From contig SRSI01000038.1 in NCBI GenBank assembly GCA_005656395.1, positions 868,001-932,000 of the forward strand: a stretch of 64,000 bases of DNA, given 5' to 3'. Shown piece after piece: positions 51,001 to 61,629 of this stretch. Positions within the stretch are counted from its first letter, which is position 1. Each line of letters starts with the position of its first letter. This stretch comes from Strongyloides papillosus (lineage: Eukaryota > Nematoda > Chromadorea > Rhabditida > Strongyloididae). Under the pieces are notes generated by a model. The model was not told where the DNA came from. It saw only the letters and a list, made by a program, of their open reading frames with translations, and did not search any database. A program made the position numbers and the translations under genes.

Positions 51001-54000
51001 TTCATCACTGTCATAACCGTCATCCGTTATTCTTAACTCATTTTCATTTAACTGTTCTATTAAAGTAACATGGCCTAGTAAGGTATCTTTCTTTAACATT
51101 ACAGGGTTGTTACCTATATTATCAATTATTAAATTAACTTTTCCGTCAAGAACGGGTGTTATTTGGGAATAAGTCATTAATAAATTATTTCCTTTAAATC
51201 GAGGGTTTACAATTGTAAAAACATCTTTTTCATTCAGATGTGGGGCTGATAAGACCTCGGGATTAAGAATAGAATGAGTTTTCGGGTTAAGTAGTGTGTC
51301 AACAGGTAATATCATTTCGTAAGCATTATGTAATTCTAGTGTATGTGTGCCAAGGGTAACTGTGCCGTTAGTCCAAGATATTTTCAAATCGCCTATTTCA
51401 GCTAATCCTGGTTGTCCCAAGATTAGATCATGACTAATGTCAGGGCTAATATAACACGTGATAACATATTTTGATTTTCCTAATTTGAGGGTTAATAATG
51501 CTTTTCCTATAATTTTAATTTTTGTACCGTTTGCAGATGTGGCTACTATATTGTCAATAGGAAGTCGTTTAAAACTGTTAGATGGTATCATTTCAAGTAT
51601 TACCTTACTGATCACATTTATAGTTGCGCCGGTATCAATCAAAGTAAGAACTTCTGTGTTATCAATGTCTATTACTACTTTAGCAATTGCTTCATGCAAA
51701 ATACTGTTTACTGTTGCTAAAAGAGGACCATCTCCAAATTTCCAATTGGATGATGTCGTATTGTGAGTCAAAGATTGGTGATAAGGTTGTTTGATAATCT
51801 TACGTGTTTTAGGGTGACTATTAGATGACTTTTGTTTAACTGTACTTATCATGCGGCTACCTAATAGGGTGCTAAGAAAAGTCAATAACGATGCAATGCT
51901 ACTAGGTAAAGTTAACATTGCATTGTAAAGATCTAGGTGTTTAATATTATCAATGAAACGAACGAAATTATTATATGCCGTACAATGTTCAGACGTCATA
52001 GTCGAAGTTGTTGTTGTATGTTCTTGTTTTATACGTAACATTTGTTGTAATGTTATTATATCTTGTGATTGCTTTTCAAGTTTCTGTAATAATACATCAG
52101 GTTCACCTGTATCCATGGCTTCGGTTTTGATGGAACCAATAGAAGTTTTTAATTCTGTCATTTGTTCATCAAAAATTTGCTTAATGATTTTAATTTCTTC
52201 ATTTTTCTTCTTTTCATAGTCTTTCTCAATCTCATCAGCTCGTATTTTCCACTCTAATAAATCATTTTGTCGTTGCTTTTCACACTTTTCTTTTTCTAAT
52301 TGTATAGCTTGCTCTAATCTTTCCTGAGCAGAGGAAGATATCTCTTTTATGTGTGCAGTATGAGAATCTTTGAGGTTAAGAGCGGCATTCTGAGCACCAG
52401 TAGTACTAAGACTTAACGTTTGTAGGTAATCTTTTGTTTCCTTCAGTTGTTCTTTCAGGGAAGCAATTTCTTCATTGTTTCGTTTGATATAGAGATCACG
52501 AAGCTCAACATCTCCTCGCAATCGAATGATTTCAAATTTCTGGTCTTCTTGTACTTTATCTGTCTTTGGTAACTCGCATGGCACTATTTTCTTGAAGGCT
52601 TTGGCGTTATTTTCGCATGTTTCAATTCCAGATTCTAGGTGAGCATTTCTTTTCTGTAGTTGCTCGACTTGCTTCATCGCAACTTCCAATTGTTGTCTCG
52701 CTGTATTACAGGATAATTCATCGGAATCAACTTTATGATGTGGTCTCTTTCTCTTAGCTATTGGGGAAACAGGAACTATTTTTCCTCTATCCAACGTTCT
52801 TTCAATGTCATTTGGATCAGGGCACGTTACGTTAAACGAATAATGGTATGCAAATATTTCTAACCATTTGTCATAATCCGCATCTGTTAGTACGAGGGGG
52901 GTTTCTTTTATCATCAATACATTCGTATCAGTTTCATTCTTATACAATTTTGTTCCCTCACATCCTTGCTTATCTAACAAGGATATCTTGGTCTCTATCT
53001 GTGGTCTAGTTTCTAAGTCCACTAGGATATCGCCAAATCTCATCACATTATGGTATTGTTCCACTCTACATACATCTTCCATATAGGTAACTTCAAGTTT
53101 ACTAAATGCAGAATGTTTGTAGTTAAATTGTTTATACATTTCTGGAAAGAAAGGTGGGATTTGTTCACACTCCCACGCGAAGCTTGGTATAATCAAAGCA
53201 AATATAGTTACTAATGTGAGAGCAGTCTTCGGAATGTCGAATAACGAGAGTTTACCAGCTAAGTCACTGAGTAAGGATGATTGTTTCTGTAGATTTGTCT
53301 CGATAGAATTAATCTTATGACCGTAATTCGGTTTCTTAGATGATGTAACAAAATTCTTCTTCGTAGATGATTGGTGTCCTTTGATTCTATTGCCGTTAAA
53401 ATTCTTTCTATCGTCTCGTTTAGGGTTACTTTTCAAGAATGATGGTTGGGGAAATTTCGTTGTCTTGTTGTTATTGAATGGTTGGTTATTTCTGCGGGTG
53501 TCATTGAATCTCTTGTCATTATTCTTGTTTACAGGTTGGTGATTACCAAAATGTTGCTTCTTTTTAAAGTGACCATTGTTCGTGGAGAAAGTGTTGTTAT
53601 TTCTGTGCGGTGCTTTACCAAATAAGGGTTTATTCGGGTATAATCTCGAGTATCCAGATGAATATGCTTGTGTAAAAGCATGCCAAGGGGTGTAATAATC
53701 CGGTTGAGGTACGATTATTCTTATGTTACTATCCAGTCCATTAATAAATTGTCTACGTCTATCATTGTTTAACGGTGCATTGTCCATCATCTCATTGGAA
53801 TCCATACGGAGACCATCAAGACGAAGTACATAATTTTCGAACATTCTAATATAAGTACCTATGGGTGCGCCTAATTGTTTTGGAGGATGGATGGAAGCAC
53901 CGAGCATAGCTCTGTGTCCATCTAATTCCATTAATTCAACAATGTTTTCAAAGGTGGATAATAAAGTATAAGTAGAAGATGAGTCACGGTTATTAAGATG

Positions 54001-54513
54001 TTGTTGGTAGTACGATTTAATAAGACCTTTGTCTTTGGCTATTAAGGATGGGACATAATAAACAGCAAGTTGATCAAGTAAATCTTTACGGGAATTATTT
54101 TTAGCTAATGAAAATAGGGCAGTATCTAGGGCACGGGTGTATCTTTCAACACCACTGATGGTAAAATCATACAAAAGAGGAACAACCTTTCCGATTTCTT
54201 TACGGAAGGTCGCGTCTAACTCTTTCTCAAAGGGTTGTAAATCAAGATTCATGTCATTATCGGTAAGGGTAGGAACAGGGTACTCACGAAGGTATTTAGC
54301 TTCATCTAATCTTAGATTATTAATCAACATTTTAAGGGCATTATTTTGAATCAAACTTATCTGGTGTTGTTCATCAGACGAAAGGCTTTTGGCGTTCTTC
54401 TGCTCTTGGAGCCAGTTAGATTTCAAAGCATTGTATTGGTTAAGGAAAACTTGATGATTGTCTGCAGCAGGCTGCTTCTTGGTATCAGATCGCTTGAATA
54501 TTCTCGGGAGCAT
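48085..54513 (-). CDS. 2142-residue Gag-Pol polyprotein with internal membrane/coiled-coil domain
   Basis: One frame. Gag-like helical domain (1-300), basic Asn/Lys-rich region (300-420), hydrophobic signal-like segment (ALTLVTIFALIIPSFAWEC, about 430-448), a Cys-containing section with NVT/NET glycosylation-type sites (450-590), a long coiled coil (610-850), a second hydrophobic segment (LPSSIASLLTFLSTLLG, about 865-885), aspartic protease (LIDTGATIN, about 957), reverse transcriptase (YLDD, about 1398), RNase H (TDASIQGLGAAL), integrase zinc domain (HPLLGNHNGYDKG...CTTCLTNK) and D,D,E core (SVDHL, KTDNGPAF, NGIVERF), ending with three AT-hooks (GRGRPRK, GRGRPKK, GRGRPKK). All catalytic motifs are intact. 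The insert between Gag and protease is unlike usual gypsy layout. Confidence 0.93.
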   Translation of the reverse strand: MLPRIFKRSDTKKQPAADNHQVFLNQYNALKSNWLQEQKNAKSLSSDEQHQISLIQNNALKMLINNLRLDEAKYLREYPVPTLTDNDMNLDLQPFEKELDATFRKEIGKVVPLLYDFTISGVERYTRALDTALFSLAKNNSRKDLLDQLAVYYVPSLIAKDKGLIKSYYQQHLNNRDSSSTYTLLSTFENIVELMELDGHRAMLGASIHPPKQLGAPIGTYIRMFENYVLRLDGLRMDSNEMMDNAPLNNDRRRQFINGLDSNIRIIVPQPDYYTPWHAFTQAYSSGYSRLYPNKPLFGKAPHRNNNTFSTNNGHFKKKQHFGNHQPVNKNNDKRFNDTRRNNQPFNNNKTTKFPQPSFLKSNPKRDDRKNFNGNRIKGHQSSTKKNFVTSSKKPNYGHKINSIETNLQKQSSLLSDLAGKLSLFDIPKTALTLVTIFALIIPSFAWECEQIPPFFPEMYKQFNYKHSAFSKLEVTYMEDVCRVEQYHNVMRFGDILVDLETRPQIETKISLLDKQGCEGTKLYKNETDTNVLMIKETPLVLTDADYDKWLEIFAYHYSFNVTCPDPNDIERTLDRGKIVPVSPIAKRKRPHHKVDSDELSCNTARQQLEVAMKQVEQLQKRNAHLESGIETCENNAKAFKKIVPCELPKTDKVQEDQKFEIIRLRGDVELRDLYIKRNNEEIASLKEQLKETKDYLQTLSLSTTGAQNAALNLKDSHTAHIKEISSSAQERLEQAIQLEKEKCEKQRQNDLLEWKIRADEIEKDYEKKKNEEIKIIKQIFDEQMTELKTSIGSIKTEAMDTGEPDVLLQKLEKQSQDIITLQQMLRIKQEHTTTTSTMTSEHCTAYNNFVRFIDNIKHLDLYNAMLTLPSSIASLLTFLSTLLGSRMISTVKQKSSNSHPKTRKIIKQPYHQSLTHNTTSSNWKFGDGPLLATVNSILHEAIAKVVIDIDNTEVLTLIDTGATINVISKVILEMIPSNSFKRLPIDNIVATSANGTKIKIIGKALLTLKLGKSKYVITCYISPDISHDLILGQPGLAEIGDLKISWTNGTVTLGTHTLELHNAYEMILPVDTLLNPKTHSILNPEVLSAPHLNEKDVFTIVNPRFKGNNLLMTYSQITPVLDGKVNLIIDNIGNNPVMLKKDTLLGHVTLIEQLNENELRITDDGYDSDEADIVDRLPPYPSKITSKITSKNDFLQLVSLDTSALTDKNILDLKNILWKFRNVFHEFNSTPGHYNGPETLELHTIPHDIPKPIKTPRYSIEKEREIEKQVNDMLDSDIIEPSRTPYLSRINPVKKKNDEWRFVVDFRAINKIIQPQSHHIPRIDSILDKAAGNTFYTSLDLKNGFHQLTLDKSSRYLTGFPTHIGIFQYKRIPMGLVGSPDFFNHIMEKIFNDSNKFVYLDDILLTDNEIPTHIDNIRSALEKAHNLGLKFSLSKCLFFQQSLEYLGFIISKDGVKPNPAKTQALAEKPIPTNEKELRSFLGTANYYRKHIPSYSKIAGLLYDTINNFIWTNKHTEAFENLKQAIISACTLAPPDPTKQFTIMTDASIQGLGAALMQEDRPIAFASRTLKKSETMYAPVQLEALGLVYALKQFSPYIYGKRSVVLTDQNSLLSLMTKKDVSNILDRYKNYIMGFDLDIKYIKGSNNIVADYLSRKVFNINLTDTLESYTDVFPKVTTYLQYPFTLENFHKYLNEKEKDTYPDCKTSLRGKTRLYVPQKLRFMVLTRWHEHPLLGNHNGYDKGAPKFKDTFHWPAIDNDIKRIWSSCTTCLTNKPHGPLQATVHDKKIPIPPYPWHTLSVDHLVISEHNYVLVIIDEYSRFVHLHHTTNMGTSTTIKLLKLSFFLLGFPHTLKTDNGPAFIADLFKNFCKTYNIEHYAVSAYNHQGNGIVERFNRTIRESLRIYKEKDISDIINSTQYVHNFSYTTNQEGKPKEYILSTADRFTNESYTNTTLSGRQNLLQFIKEKLKPTPTDGASTSKQFATLKIGTIVYKKIVNAHKNNEQFHGSYRILEHLHGDTYLIGMVTRSNRKTGQTERCNARFLKLAPLAIQNTLNNESNILDNDNHQNTRVPSFPQETIIKKGRGRPRKVLPTINETSNTDEIIIQPKKGRGRPKKIISINNNSNDSLDNQQPKRGRGRPKKQ

Positions 54514-55535
54514 TAGTGAAAATACTAAACGTCGTCGAATAATAAATGGTGCCTATTTCAATTTACTAGACTCTTATATATAAAAAAATTAGGTCCTCGG
54601 GGTAATGGAAATAATTGGTAGACAGGTGTATTGTGTGTTCATGTTTCATTTAAGTGCTTCTATTTAAAAAAAGTAATTATCGTCTACGAATTTTCTATAT
54701 CTGTTATTATTTCTTTTGTATCGAAAAAAAAAAGTGCGTTATTGTGACTAGACTTGTTTGTATGCCATCTGACGTATGCGGAGCCTTCTCTTTTGTTAAT
54801 TCTTGTTTGTAAAAAAAATCGGCCTTTTGTAAAAATTTTATCTATTATATTGCTTCAATTATTCTATCCTTTAAAGTAATTGTCTAGTCTATTTATTAAT
54901 CTCTTTTTATGAACACATTCGTCCATGAATAGTTAATTGTTAAAAAAAATGTTGTAGTGTGTGTTCCTTTGTTATCAATGTGGTTTTTCTTTTCAAATAT
55001 TCATGGTCGTAATTGTACTTTAAAGTGGTCCATTATCCGCATGAAAATGTGTACTTGGCTCGTCAGAAGGTACCAGACTGCATTCCTTGATGAGGACGTG
55101 GGTGTACAATGATGAGCCAACATCAAACCACGCATTGGTGCTCCAATGTGACGATTCATGACGTCGTCACTACCAATTAGAAGTCTGGCGTCAGCCTTAT
55201 GAGGTATTCTTTAAAATTTTGTGAAGCTATTATTTATTATTTATGCACTATGTAAGACTTTGGCTGACGGTGGATCCATTTCTGTAGAAGGCTTGTTTCA
55301 TAAAGGTGTGTGGTACTTGTCTACATAAAATTATTAATAAAGTCTTACATTTTAATATCAGAAGCTGTTCTTTGTGTCTACGGGAAGAGTCGTTAAAGGC
55401 ATTGTTGTATCTCCATTTAGATCATCAATTTGTGTTGTTGCAAGCAGTACTCCATTACTGAAAATGTCGGGAAATCCACAAAAGAGGTTCGGGTATCAAA
55501 ATGTAGCGATTAGTTCAAACGAGGTGGAACCTCCA
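54514..55535 (-). other. Long untranslated leader of the 9.7-kb element
   Basis: About 1.0 kb between the primer-binding site and the Gag start, with no long frame on the coding strand. Several T-rich and GT-rich stretches (54.66-54.98 kb) and CATCATTG/CAATGATG-type inverted repeats near 55.10 kb. A packaging or translation signal would be expected here; none is recognised. Confidence 0.5.
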
Positions 55536-55803
55536 TGTAATCCTGGTGGATTCTTCGGGAGCCGTAGAGGCTCCCGGGCTTTTACAATATAACACGAGAC
55601 TTTGTTTAAGAGTTTATTTAAGCAAAGGGGATTAGAATATAACAATCAAGTGAATATATATATATATTATGAAAAAAGGTATTATTTAACTATGATGTAA
55701 AATAGTCTTCATCCGTTCCTTATATAGTCCTTGAGGGAATGGGCGTGTTCTTATTGATATGAATGTACATACATTTCATCCGACACAGCTTCCCATGTTC
55801 ACA
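55536..55803 (-). repeat. 5' LTR of the 9.7-kb element
   Basis: 268 bases, same as the left LTR. In element orientation it includes CTATATAAGGAACGG, a good TATA box (about 55719-55733), with start of transcription expected downstream. Confidence 0.93.
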
Positions 55804-56569
55804 TGTCTTCTACAATACTTTTTTAAATATAAGATTAGAATTTGATTTTATGTAAGATTATAAATGCTTTCATAAAGAGCATTTATTAACATATCACAAT
55901 ATTTTTGTTAATAAGTTTAATTAGTTTGAATTATTATAAATTATACTTTTTTATAAAGTTACACTCTTCTGAAGGTGAAAATTTTTTTTGGTAGTTTAAA
56001 GTTTCTATTTAAAAATTAAATCTATGAAAAGTTATAAAATTATATGGATTTTTATCTATAATAAAAAATATCTTATAAATATTTAAAGTTAATATATGAA
56101 CAAATACTAAAATAATATTTTTAATTATTAATACTTTTAGATGGTTAAATAATAATTTTTAGCTTCTTGTTATCATTATTATCAGTTTTTATATTTATTG
56201 TTGCTAGTAAATTGTTTAGGATAATAATTTTTGTTAAAACTTAACAACTTTACACGAAATTGAGTTTCAACAACGTATTTCATGAATATTAGAAAAAAAA
56301 TAGATCCTAGGATTAGCATTATATCAAAAACATTAAGATTAAATAAAAGTTTTATTACTTAAAATATAAAACATATGTAATTTTGTAAAAAACAACAAAA
56401 TTTTGCGACAACCTAATATTTTTCATTGTATAAAACATTTTTTCTGTCGCTTGATAATTTTAAAATTTGAATAAATGTTGATTTTTTTAACAGATGGGAA
56501 TTTTTATTGCATTTTATGTAATAATGTCAAAATTTGTCCCACTTTTTTTTGTGTGTAGACTTCAAAAAA
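55804..56569. other. Intergenic, no gene seen
   Basis: AT-rich DNA between the 9.7-kb element and the JmjC locus. The first TGTC is the target duplication. No PHD finger exon for the JmjC gene was found. Confidence 0.45.
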
Positions 56570-58026
56570 ATGTTGGAGGATAGTAAATATGCAAATTATG
56601 ATTGCATAATTAAAAATAATGATTTAGGTATAGTTTTGATAATAGTTATAATAAATTTTAATTTTATAAAATTTTATAGAATATTGTGAAAACGATATAT
56701 TAGCAAATAAGCCAATATATTCCTTGGAATCAAGACAATATGAATACACTGATTCTGATGTTAGAAATTTTAAAATCACAAGAGAAAACTGTTATTTACA
56801 AACGAAAATTTCGGTATTTATCGATAATGAAGATGACGGTATATTAATGACTTTAGAAGAATTCTTGGATAAGTTTTCTATTCACCCATCAAAAAGAGAG
56901 CACACTTACAATTGTGTAAACATTGATTTCACATTTATGGAACTAGGGAAAATATTTAAGTCCATAGATTTTATAATAAGAAATGATCTTTGTATGAATA
57001 ATTGGCCCGAAATCTACAAAATTAGCCAACCTTATTATGTCAATGATTATGGAGAAATTGATAATCTAATTCTACCGTTGACTCATCAAGTTTGCACTAT
57101 ATCTAAAAAAGAATGTTTCACTGATTTTCATATGGATTTCTCAGGTGCCAGTGTTTGGGTAACCGTACTCAAAGGAAAAAAAGTTTGGTGGTTAATTCTT
57201 CCAACAGGATACAATATACGTTTATGTGAACATTATATTAAAGACACTTATAGCCAAAAAGAAAGTTTAATAGAATTAGTTGAGGAAAACTGTAGAATTA
57301 CATTAATGGAAAGACAATCACTATTATTACCAGGTGGATAGATCCACGCGGTACTCACGTTGGAGAACACTTTAATGATAGGATCCAGTTTCTTGACATT
57401 TCCCAGTTTGAATATACCATTTAAAGTTGTCAAGTCAGAAAATCGACAGAGGATAATAAATCAATACAAATACCCTTATTTTTATCATACTCTATGGTAT
57501 TTAATGAACAACTTAATGAAAAAATTACATGGAGATTACTATATTAATAGGAAGCAATATAAAGAAATGATTTATTCAAAAAATCAATTTTCAAAAAGAA
57601 TAAGAAATTTCCTTCCAAATATTTTGAAAATATTATCCATATTTAATTGATGAAAAAATTGTCAATTTGGTGAAACATGAAGATTATTGTCATTCTCTAC
57701 TATTCATTAAAGATTTTAATGAAAGTTCAATCAATAAAAATGAAGCAAATAAACTAACTGATCGTGAAGTAAAAATTTTATTAAAGTTAATAAAATTCAT
57801 AGAGACGGAAGGTATAAGAGTGAAAAGAAACATTCCAGAAGAAATAGTCGATAGTGAAAATTTATTTAAAACTTTTAAATCTGTCGTTTCTTTTATCGGT
57901 AATGAAAGAGGAATATCCATAAATAAAGTTGTTGATAATGTTTATGCTTCACGTGCTAAAATGTTACGTGAAATAGCAACACCAAGAAGATTAGAAAAGC
58001 AACGCCAAAAGAAAAAAAAAATCTGA
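56570..58026 (+). pseudogene. KDM7-type JmjC histone demethylase-like, broken
   Basis: A short exon from ATG 56570 (ending at about 56627, GTATAG donor, TTTTATAG acceptor near 56680) leads into a JmjC domain: TDFHMDFSGASVWVTVLKG (Fe-binding His and Asp), KKVWWLILPT, LLPGG then, after a TAG at 57339-57341, IHAVLT (second Fe-binding His). Family members have Trp just before Ile-His, so TAG most simply replaces TGG. The frame stays open to 57650, then continues one base shifted at about 57646 with a helical basic tail to 58026. KDM7/PHF8-type enzymes remove methyl groups from histone lysines using Fe(II) and 2-oxoglutarate. The stop plus the shift indicate a recent pseudogene, unless they are sequence errors. 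Confidence 0.8.
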
Positions 58027-58639
58027 CTTCGCAATAAATGTAAGAAGTAAGAGAAAACATTAAATATACATATCTATTTATTTTTTTAATAATTTTTAAA
58101 TGTTGATGTTAAGTATCGTTTAGGAAAATTTATTGAGTATTTTTAATAAAAATATAATATAACTTCACTGGACATTTATTCTACAGTAACAAAGATATAA
58201 TTTAAGATAATAAAATGTAGTAGATTATTATATCCGTAAGGATTTAAAAACTAAAATTTTATTATAATGTCTGACTTTCATATTTCTAAATTACAAACTT
58301 AATAAATTTATCGTATGAATAATATTTACAACATCCTATTAATCACTGATTAGCAATAAATTGATTCAAATTCATTAAAACATTGCATCTTTCAAAACTA
58401 CTATTAGATATAACATAACAAATATATGATAAACACCAACATGCTTAATATGTCATAAAAAGATGTATAATTATAAATTATTAGATATTAATCAATAAAA
58501 TACAATTATAATTATAAAAATTCAAAAGATGTAATAAAAATTGAACATTAAATCTTAAATTTGAAGAATCCCAGAATTTATCTATAACAATGAAAAATAT
58601 AAAGATACATATTTTAACGATACCTTAACTTGTTATATT
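58027..58639. other. Intergenic, no gene seen
   Basis: AT-rich spacer between the converging JmjC locus and the 58.6-kb gene. No feature recognised. Confidence 0.4.
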
Positions 58640-59315
58640 TTATCTTTCAATTGTTTGAATGTAATTTTCACAATTGAACAATACTGGAGAAGTTTCTTTA
58701 TTCAAAAGTTTGATTAAAAAGAATTCAAAATAAACATTTCCTTCAACAACATCTTCTTCATTTGGTTTTTCCTTAGTTTCAAAATTATTCATAGTCATCG
58801 AAACATTAGGATGACAATTATACTCTTCATTTGCATCATCATTATCCATTGAATTATCAGTAAAAGATCCCAATACAGGTGATGATTGAGACACTGTTAC
58901 ATGTTCATTCATTATTTTATAATTCATGATAACATCATATGCCAAAAGATTAAGCTTTCTCTCAAGATCCTCAATTTTCTTCTCTGGCTCTCTTTTATTG
59001 GTATTCATTATATCATGAATTCTTCTAATTTCATCTTTTGTTTCTGATTTGAATGTTTTTAATTCATTAGTAAAGTTCATAAAGTGAAATTGAATCTTTT
59101 CAACTTTTTTTGCTAAGTTGAAAAGAAAAACATCATGATCTTTTATCATATCTAATAATCTATTAGATTCATCATAATTTGGATTATGTAAGAAAATATT
59201 TCTAACTTTTTCGACCTCCTGAGATTAAATATAATTAAATATCTATAACATATATTAATAAATTCACCTCTGGAGTTAAATTAATATTATTGCTTTTATT
59301 GGATTCAGATTCCAT
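58640..59315 (-). CDS. Coiled-coil protein of unknown function
   Basis: Exons 59315-59268 (MESESNKSNNINLTPE) and 59218-58640 join in phase 0 over a 49-base intron (GTGAAT...TCTCAG), giving about 208 residues. The middle is a coiled coil (ETKDEIRRIHDIMNTNKREPEKKIEDLERKLN, about 70-110, quoted in two parts of its heptads), followed by an acidic Asn/Asp-rich segment and a short hydrophobic C-terminus (YFEFFLIKLLN). It lacks the ACNGG signature of the first 36 kb, so it is host-like. No family recognised. Confidence 0.6.
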
Positions 59316-60049
59316 ATTTTTTTTGTAGTGAGATAATATAAAATTTCAAAATGGAATTATAAAATGACTGACTTTTTATCATGACATATCTGTTTATATA
59401 TAAATGAAAAAGTTACAATTGTATTTTTATCTTAAATATGTATTGATACTTGTGTTATCGTAAAAGGATTATATTATCGAATATTTTAACATTATTAGCT
59501 AATTATAGTTATATTAAACTAGACAGGTATTTATTTTGTATTTTCATTCTTTCATAAAAATCAAATATAAGCACTTTGAGAATATCAGTTATTCGATAAT
59601 TTTACCAATTTATCGATAATATTCATCATGTTTATGAATATTTGAAATAGAATTTTCATTAATACATTTTTTCAAATATCATACTAGTAACATCTAAATA
59701 ATAATAAAATATTATCATATTTACAATTATAAGCATACCTAACTAGGCACTATTTTGGCATTTGAAATTTAAATCAATAAATATAATTGTAAAAAATATT
59801 GCTATATATTATTGCTGAATAATATATAGATATATATATTATTTCTTAATAATAATTAAACATTGACAACTATTCATATCCAATAGTATATATTGCATAG
59901 ATCGTAGATTAGATTATGGAGGAAATTCGAAATAAATTATATAATTTTAATTCATTCATTTGATATCTACCTATAGACATATAAATTAAATTCATATTAC
60001 ATTAATTGATAATTTTGATGTAACACCAGATATAGATATGAAGAGTTTG
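59316..60049. other. Intergenic, no gene seen
   Basis: Highly AT-rich, with several TATATA runs near 59.80-59.85 kb. No gene supported. Confidence 0.4.
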
Positions 60050-60660
60050 GCTTTTTTCATTTTTAACATATAAAAGTTCTAGCTTCAATTCTATTATATA
60101 TTATTTCTGATGACTTAGTATCAGAATATATATAATATCAAGAGATATCTTTCTTGTTTTGGTTCTTGATGGGATAGAACGATTGTCAATGAAAACAAAT
60201 CCATTATTCATATCATCAGAAGTCTGTATATCATGTTATATAAATAATTTAAATAAAACACACCTTAATAATAAGTGAATAGTTATTAGTTTCATTAACA
60301 GCTTCTTCAATAATTCTCTTAACAAAATTTACATAAGCCATTATAGTAATAAATAATAAAAAGTCATTAAAGAATTTTCAGATTTGTAAAGTAGTATGAT
60401 TAAAAATTATATAGCATCTGAGATAAAAAATATAATAAAATAAATTATAAATACCTACCATCTTGTTAGTTAAATTTTTTAATAAGTCTAAGTACTCCTA
60501 TACTGACATAACAATATTAGTAACAGTTTTATGCCTGTAAGTGTATAATATTGGTAATAAGGAAATAGGATGACAACAATAATATAATAAATTAAAAAAT
60601 ATAATTAAACTAAAGTTTAGGAAACAATAAAAAGATGATGATTGTTTAATATATTTATAG
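60050..60660 (-). pseudogene. Truncated duplicate of the RPA1-like gene 5' end
   Basis: Matches 62745-62810 joined to 63420-64000 of the RPA1-like locus; about 600 bases are missing at a junction near 60130-60145. Exon 1 (60341-60264, MAYVNFVKRIIEEAV...) and the start of exon 2 (from 60223) are kept, with a GTGTGT donor. After the junction the frame runs into noncoding sequence. The loss removes all OB folds, so it cannot be functional. Confidence 0.8.
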
Positions 60661-61032
60661 ATTATTCAAATCATCTAAAAAAATTCTAAACAATCATTCA
60701 AATTTTCACTTTACTTTGATTGTTTTATAATGAGAATATCATTAAAAACAGAAATGTAAAATAAAATAATTTTAAAATTTTTAATCTTTTATATTAAACA
60801 AATTTCTTGATTGGTAAAATGTAATCCATTATGTAAGCTACTTAATTTCTCGCAGTAGATTAAAGATCAAAATTTCATAATTAAAGAATTTAAAACAGTA
60901 TAATTGAGATAATTTCTCAAAATTATCTTGCTTAATAATAGTTTATTTTTAATTTTATCTTTAATTTATCTGAAACTTTCCTAACAACATTGTTTGAATT
61001 TTTCAAAAATAAATATATATTCTTTCTAATTT
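60661..61032. other. Intergenic, no gene seen
   Basis: AT-rich spacer between the truncated duplicate and the solo LTR. Confidence 0.4.
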
Positions 61033-61298
61033 TGTGAACATGGGAAGCTGTGTCGGATGAAATGTATGTACGTTCATATCAATAAGAACACGCCTATTCC
61101 CTCAAGGACTATATAAGGAACGGATGAAGACTATTTTATATCATAGTTAAATAATACCTTTTTGATAATATATATATATTCACTTTATTGTTATATTCTA
61201 ATTCCCCTTTGCTTGAATAAACTCTTAAACAAAGTCTCGTGTTATATTGTAAACGGCCGGGAGCCTCTACGGCTCCCGAAGAATCCACCAGGATTACA
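61033..61298 (+). repeat. Solo LTR of the 9.7-kb gypsy family
   Basis: 266 bases closely matching the 268-base LTRs, in the opposite orientation, TGTGAACATGGG...GGATTACA, flanked by the direct 4-base duplication ATTT. A few substitutions (for example AACGGCCGGGAGCC versus AAGCCCGGGAGCC on the same strand) show it is older. It is the product of LTR-LTR recombination. Confidence 0.92.
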
Positions 61299-61629
61299 AT
61301 TTAAATCTGTCTGAACTATAAAAGTATGAAAATTATACTAATAAAAATATAAATTTCTTTATTTTAATTTGACAAAATAAATATTCTATATAAATGTCTA
61401 ATACAAGCTATTAAAATAAAATATAAAAGAAACTAAATTACTTTTCATTAATTAAAAAAATAATATGATAGAAAACATTATATTTGTATCAAAAATAATG
61501 AAATGCTATTTATAATGTAGAAAAAATATATTAATTATATATCTTTTAAATTTTATTGTCACATAAAAATAAATGAATTGTTTAAGTAACAAAACTTAAA
61601 AATATTATATTAAATAAATTTATAAAAAA
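61299..61629. other. Intergenic, no gene seen
   Basis: AT-rich 3' flank of the RPA1-like gene, with AATAAA-type signals. Nothing else recognised. Confidence 0.4.

Larger units (their letters stand above)
46133..55803 (-). mobile_element. Complete 9.7-kb Ty3/gypsy element with an extra membrane/coiled-coil region
   Basis: Two 268-base LTRs (46133-46400 and 55536-55803) in direct orientation, flanked by the 4-base duplication TGTC. In element orientation (minus) LTRs read TGTGAACATGGG...GGATTACA. The primer-binding site starts TGGAGGTTCCACC next to the 5' LTR, and the purine tract GATCCGGGGA abuts the 3' LTR. It encodes a 2142-residue polyprotein, then a 236-residue accessory protein. LTRs look identical by eye, so the insertion is recent. 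Confidence 0.95.

Noticed and set aside
52000..54349. Plus-strand frames inside the 9.7-kb element
   Set aside because: They are shadows of the Gag-Pol gene and show no protein-like features of their own.
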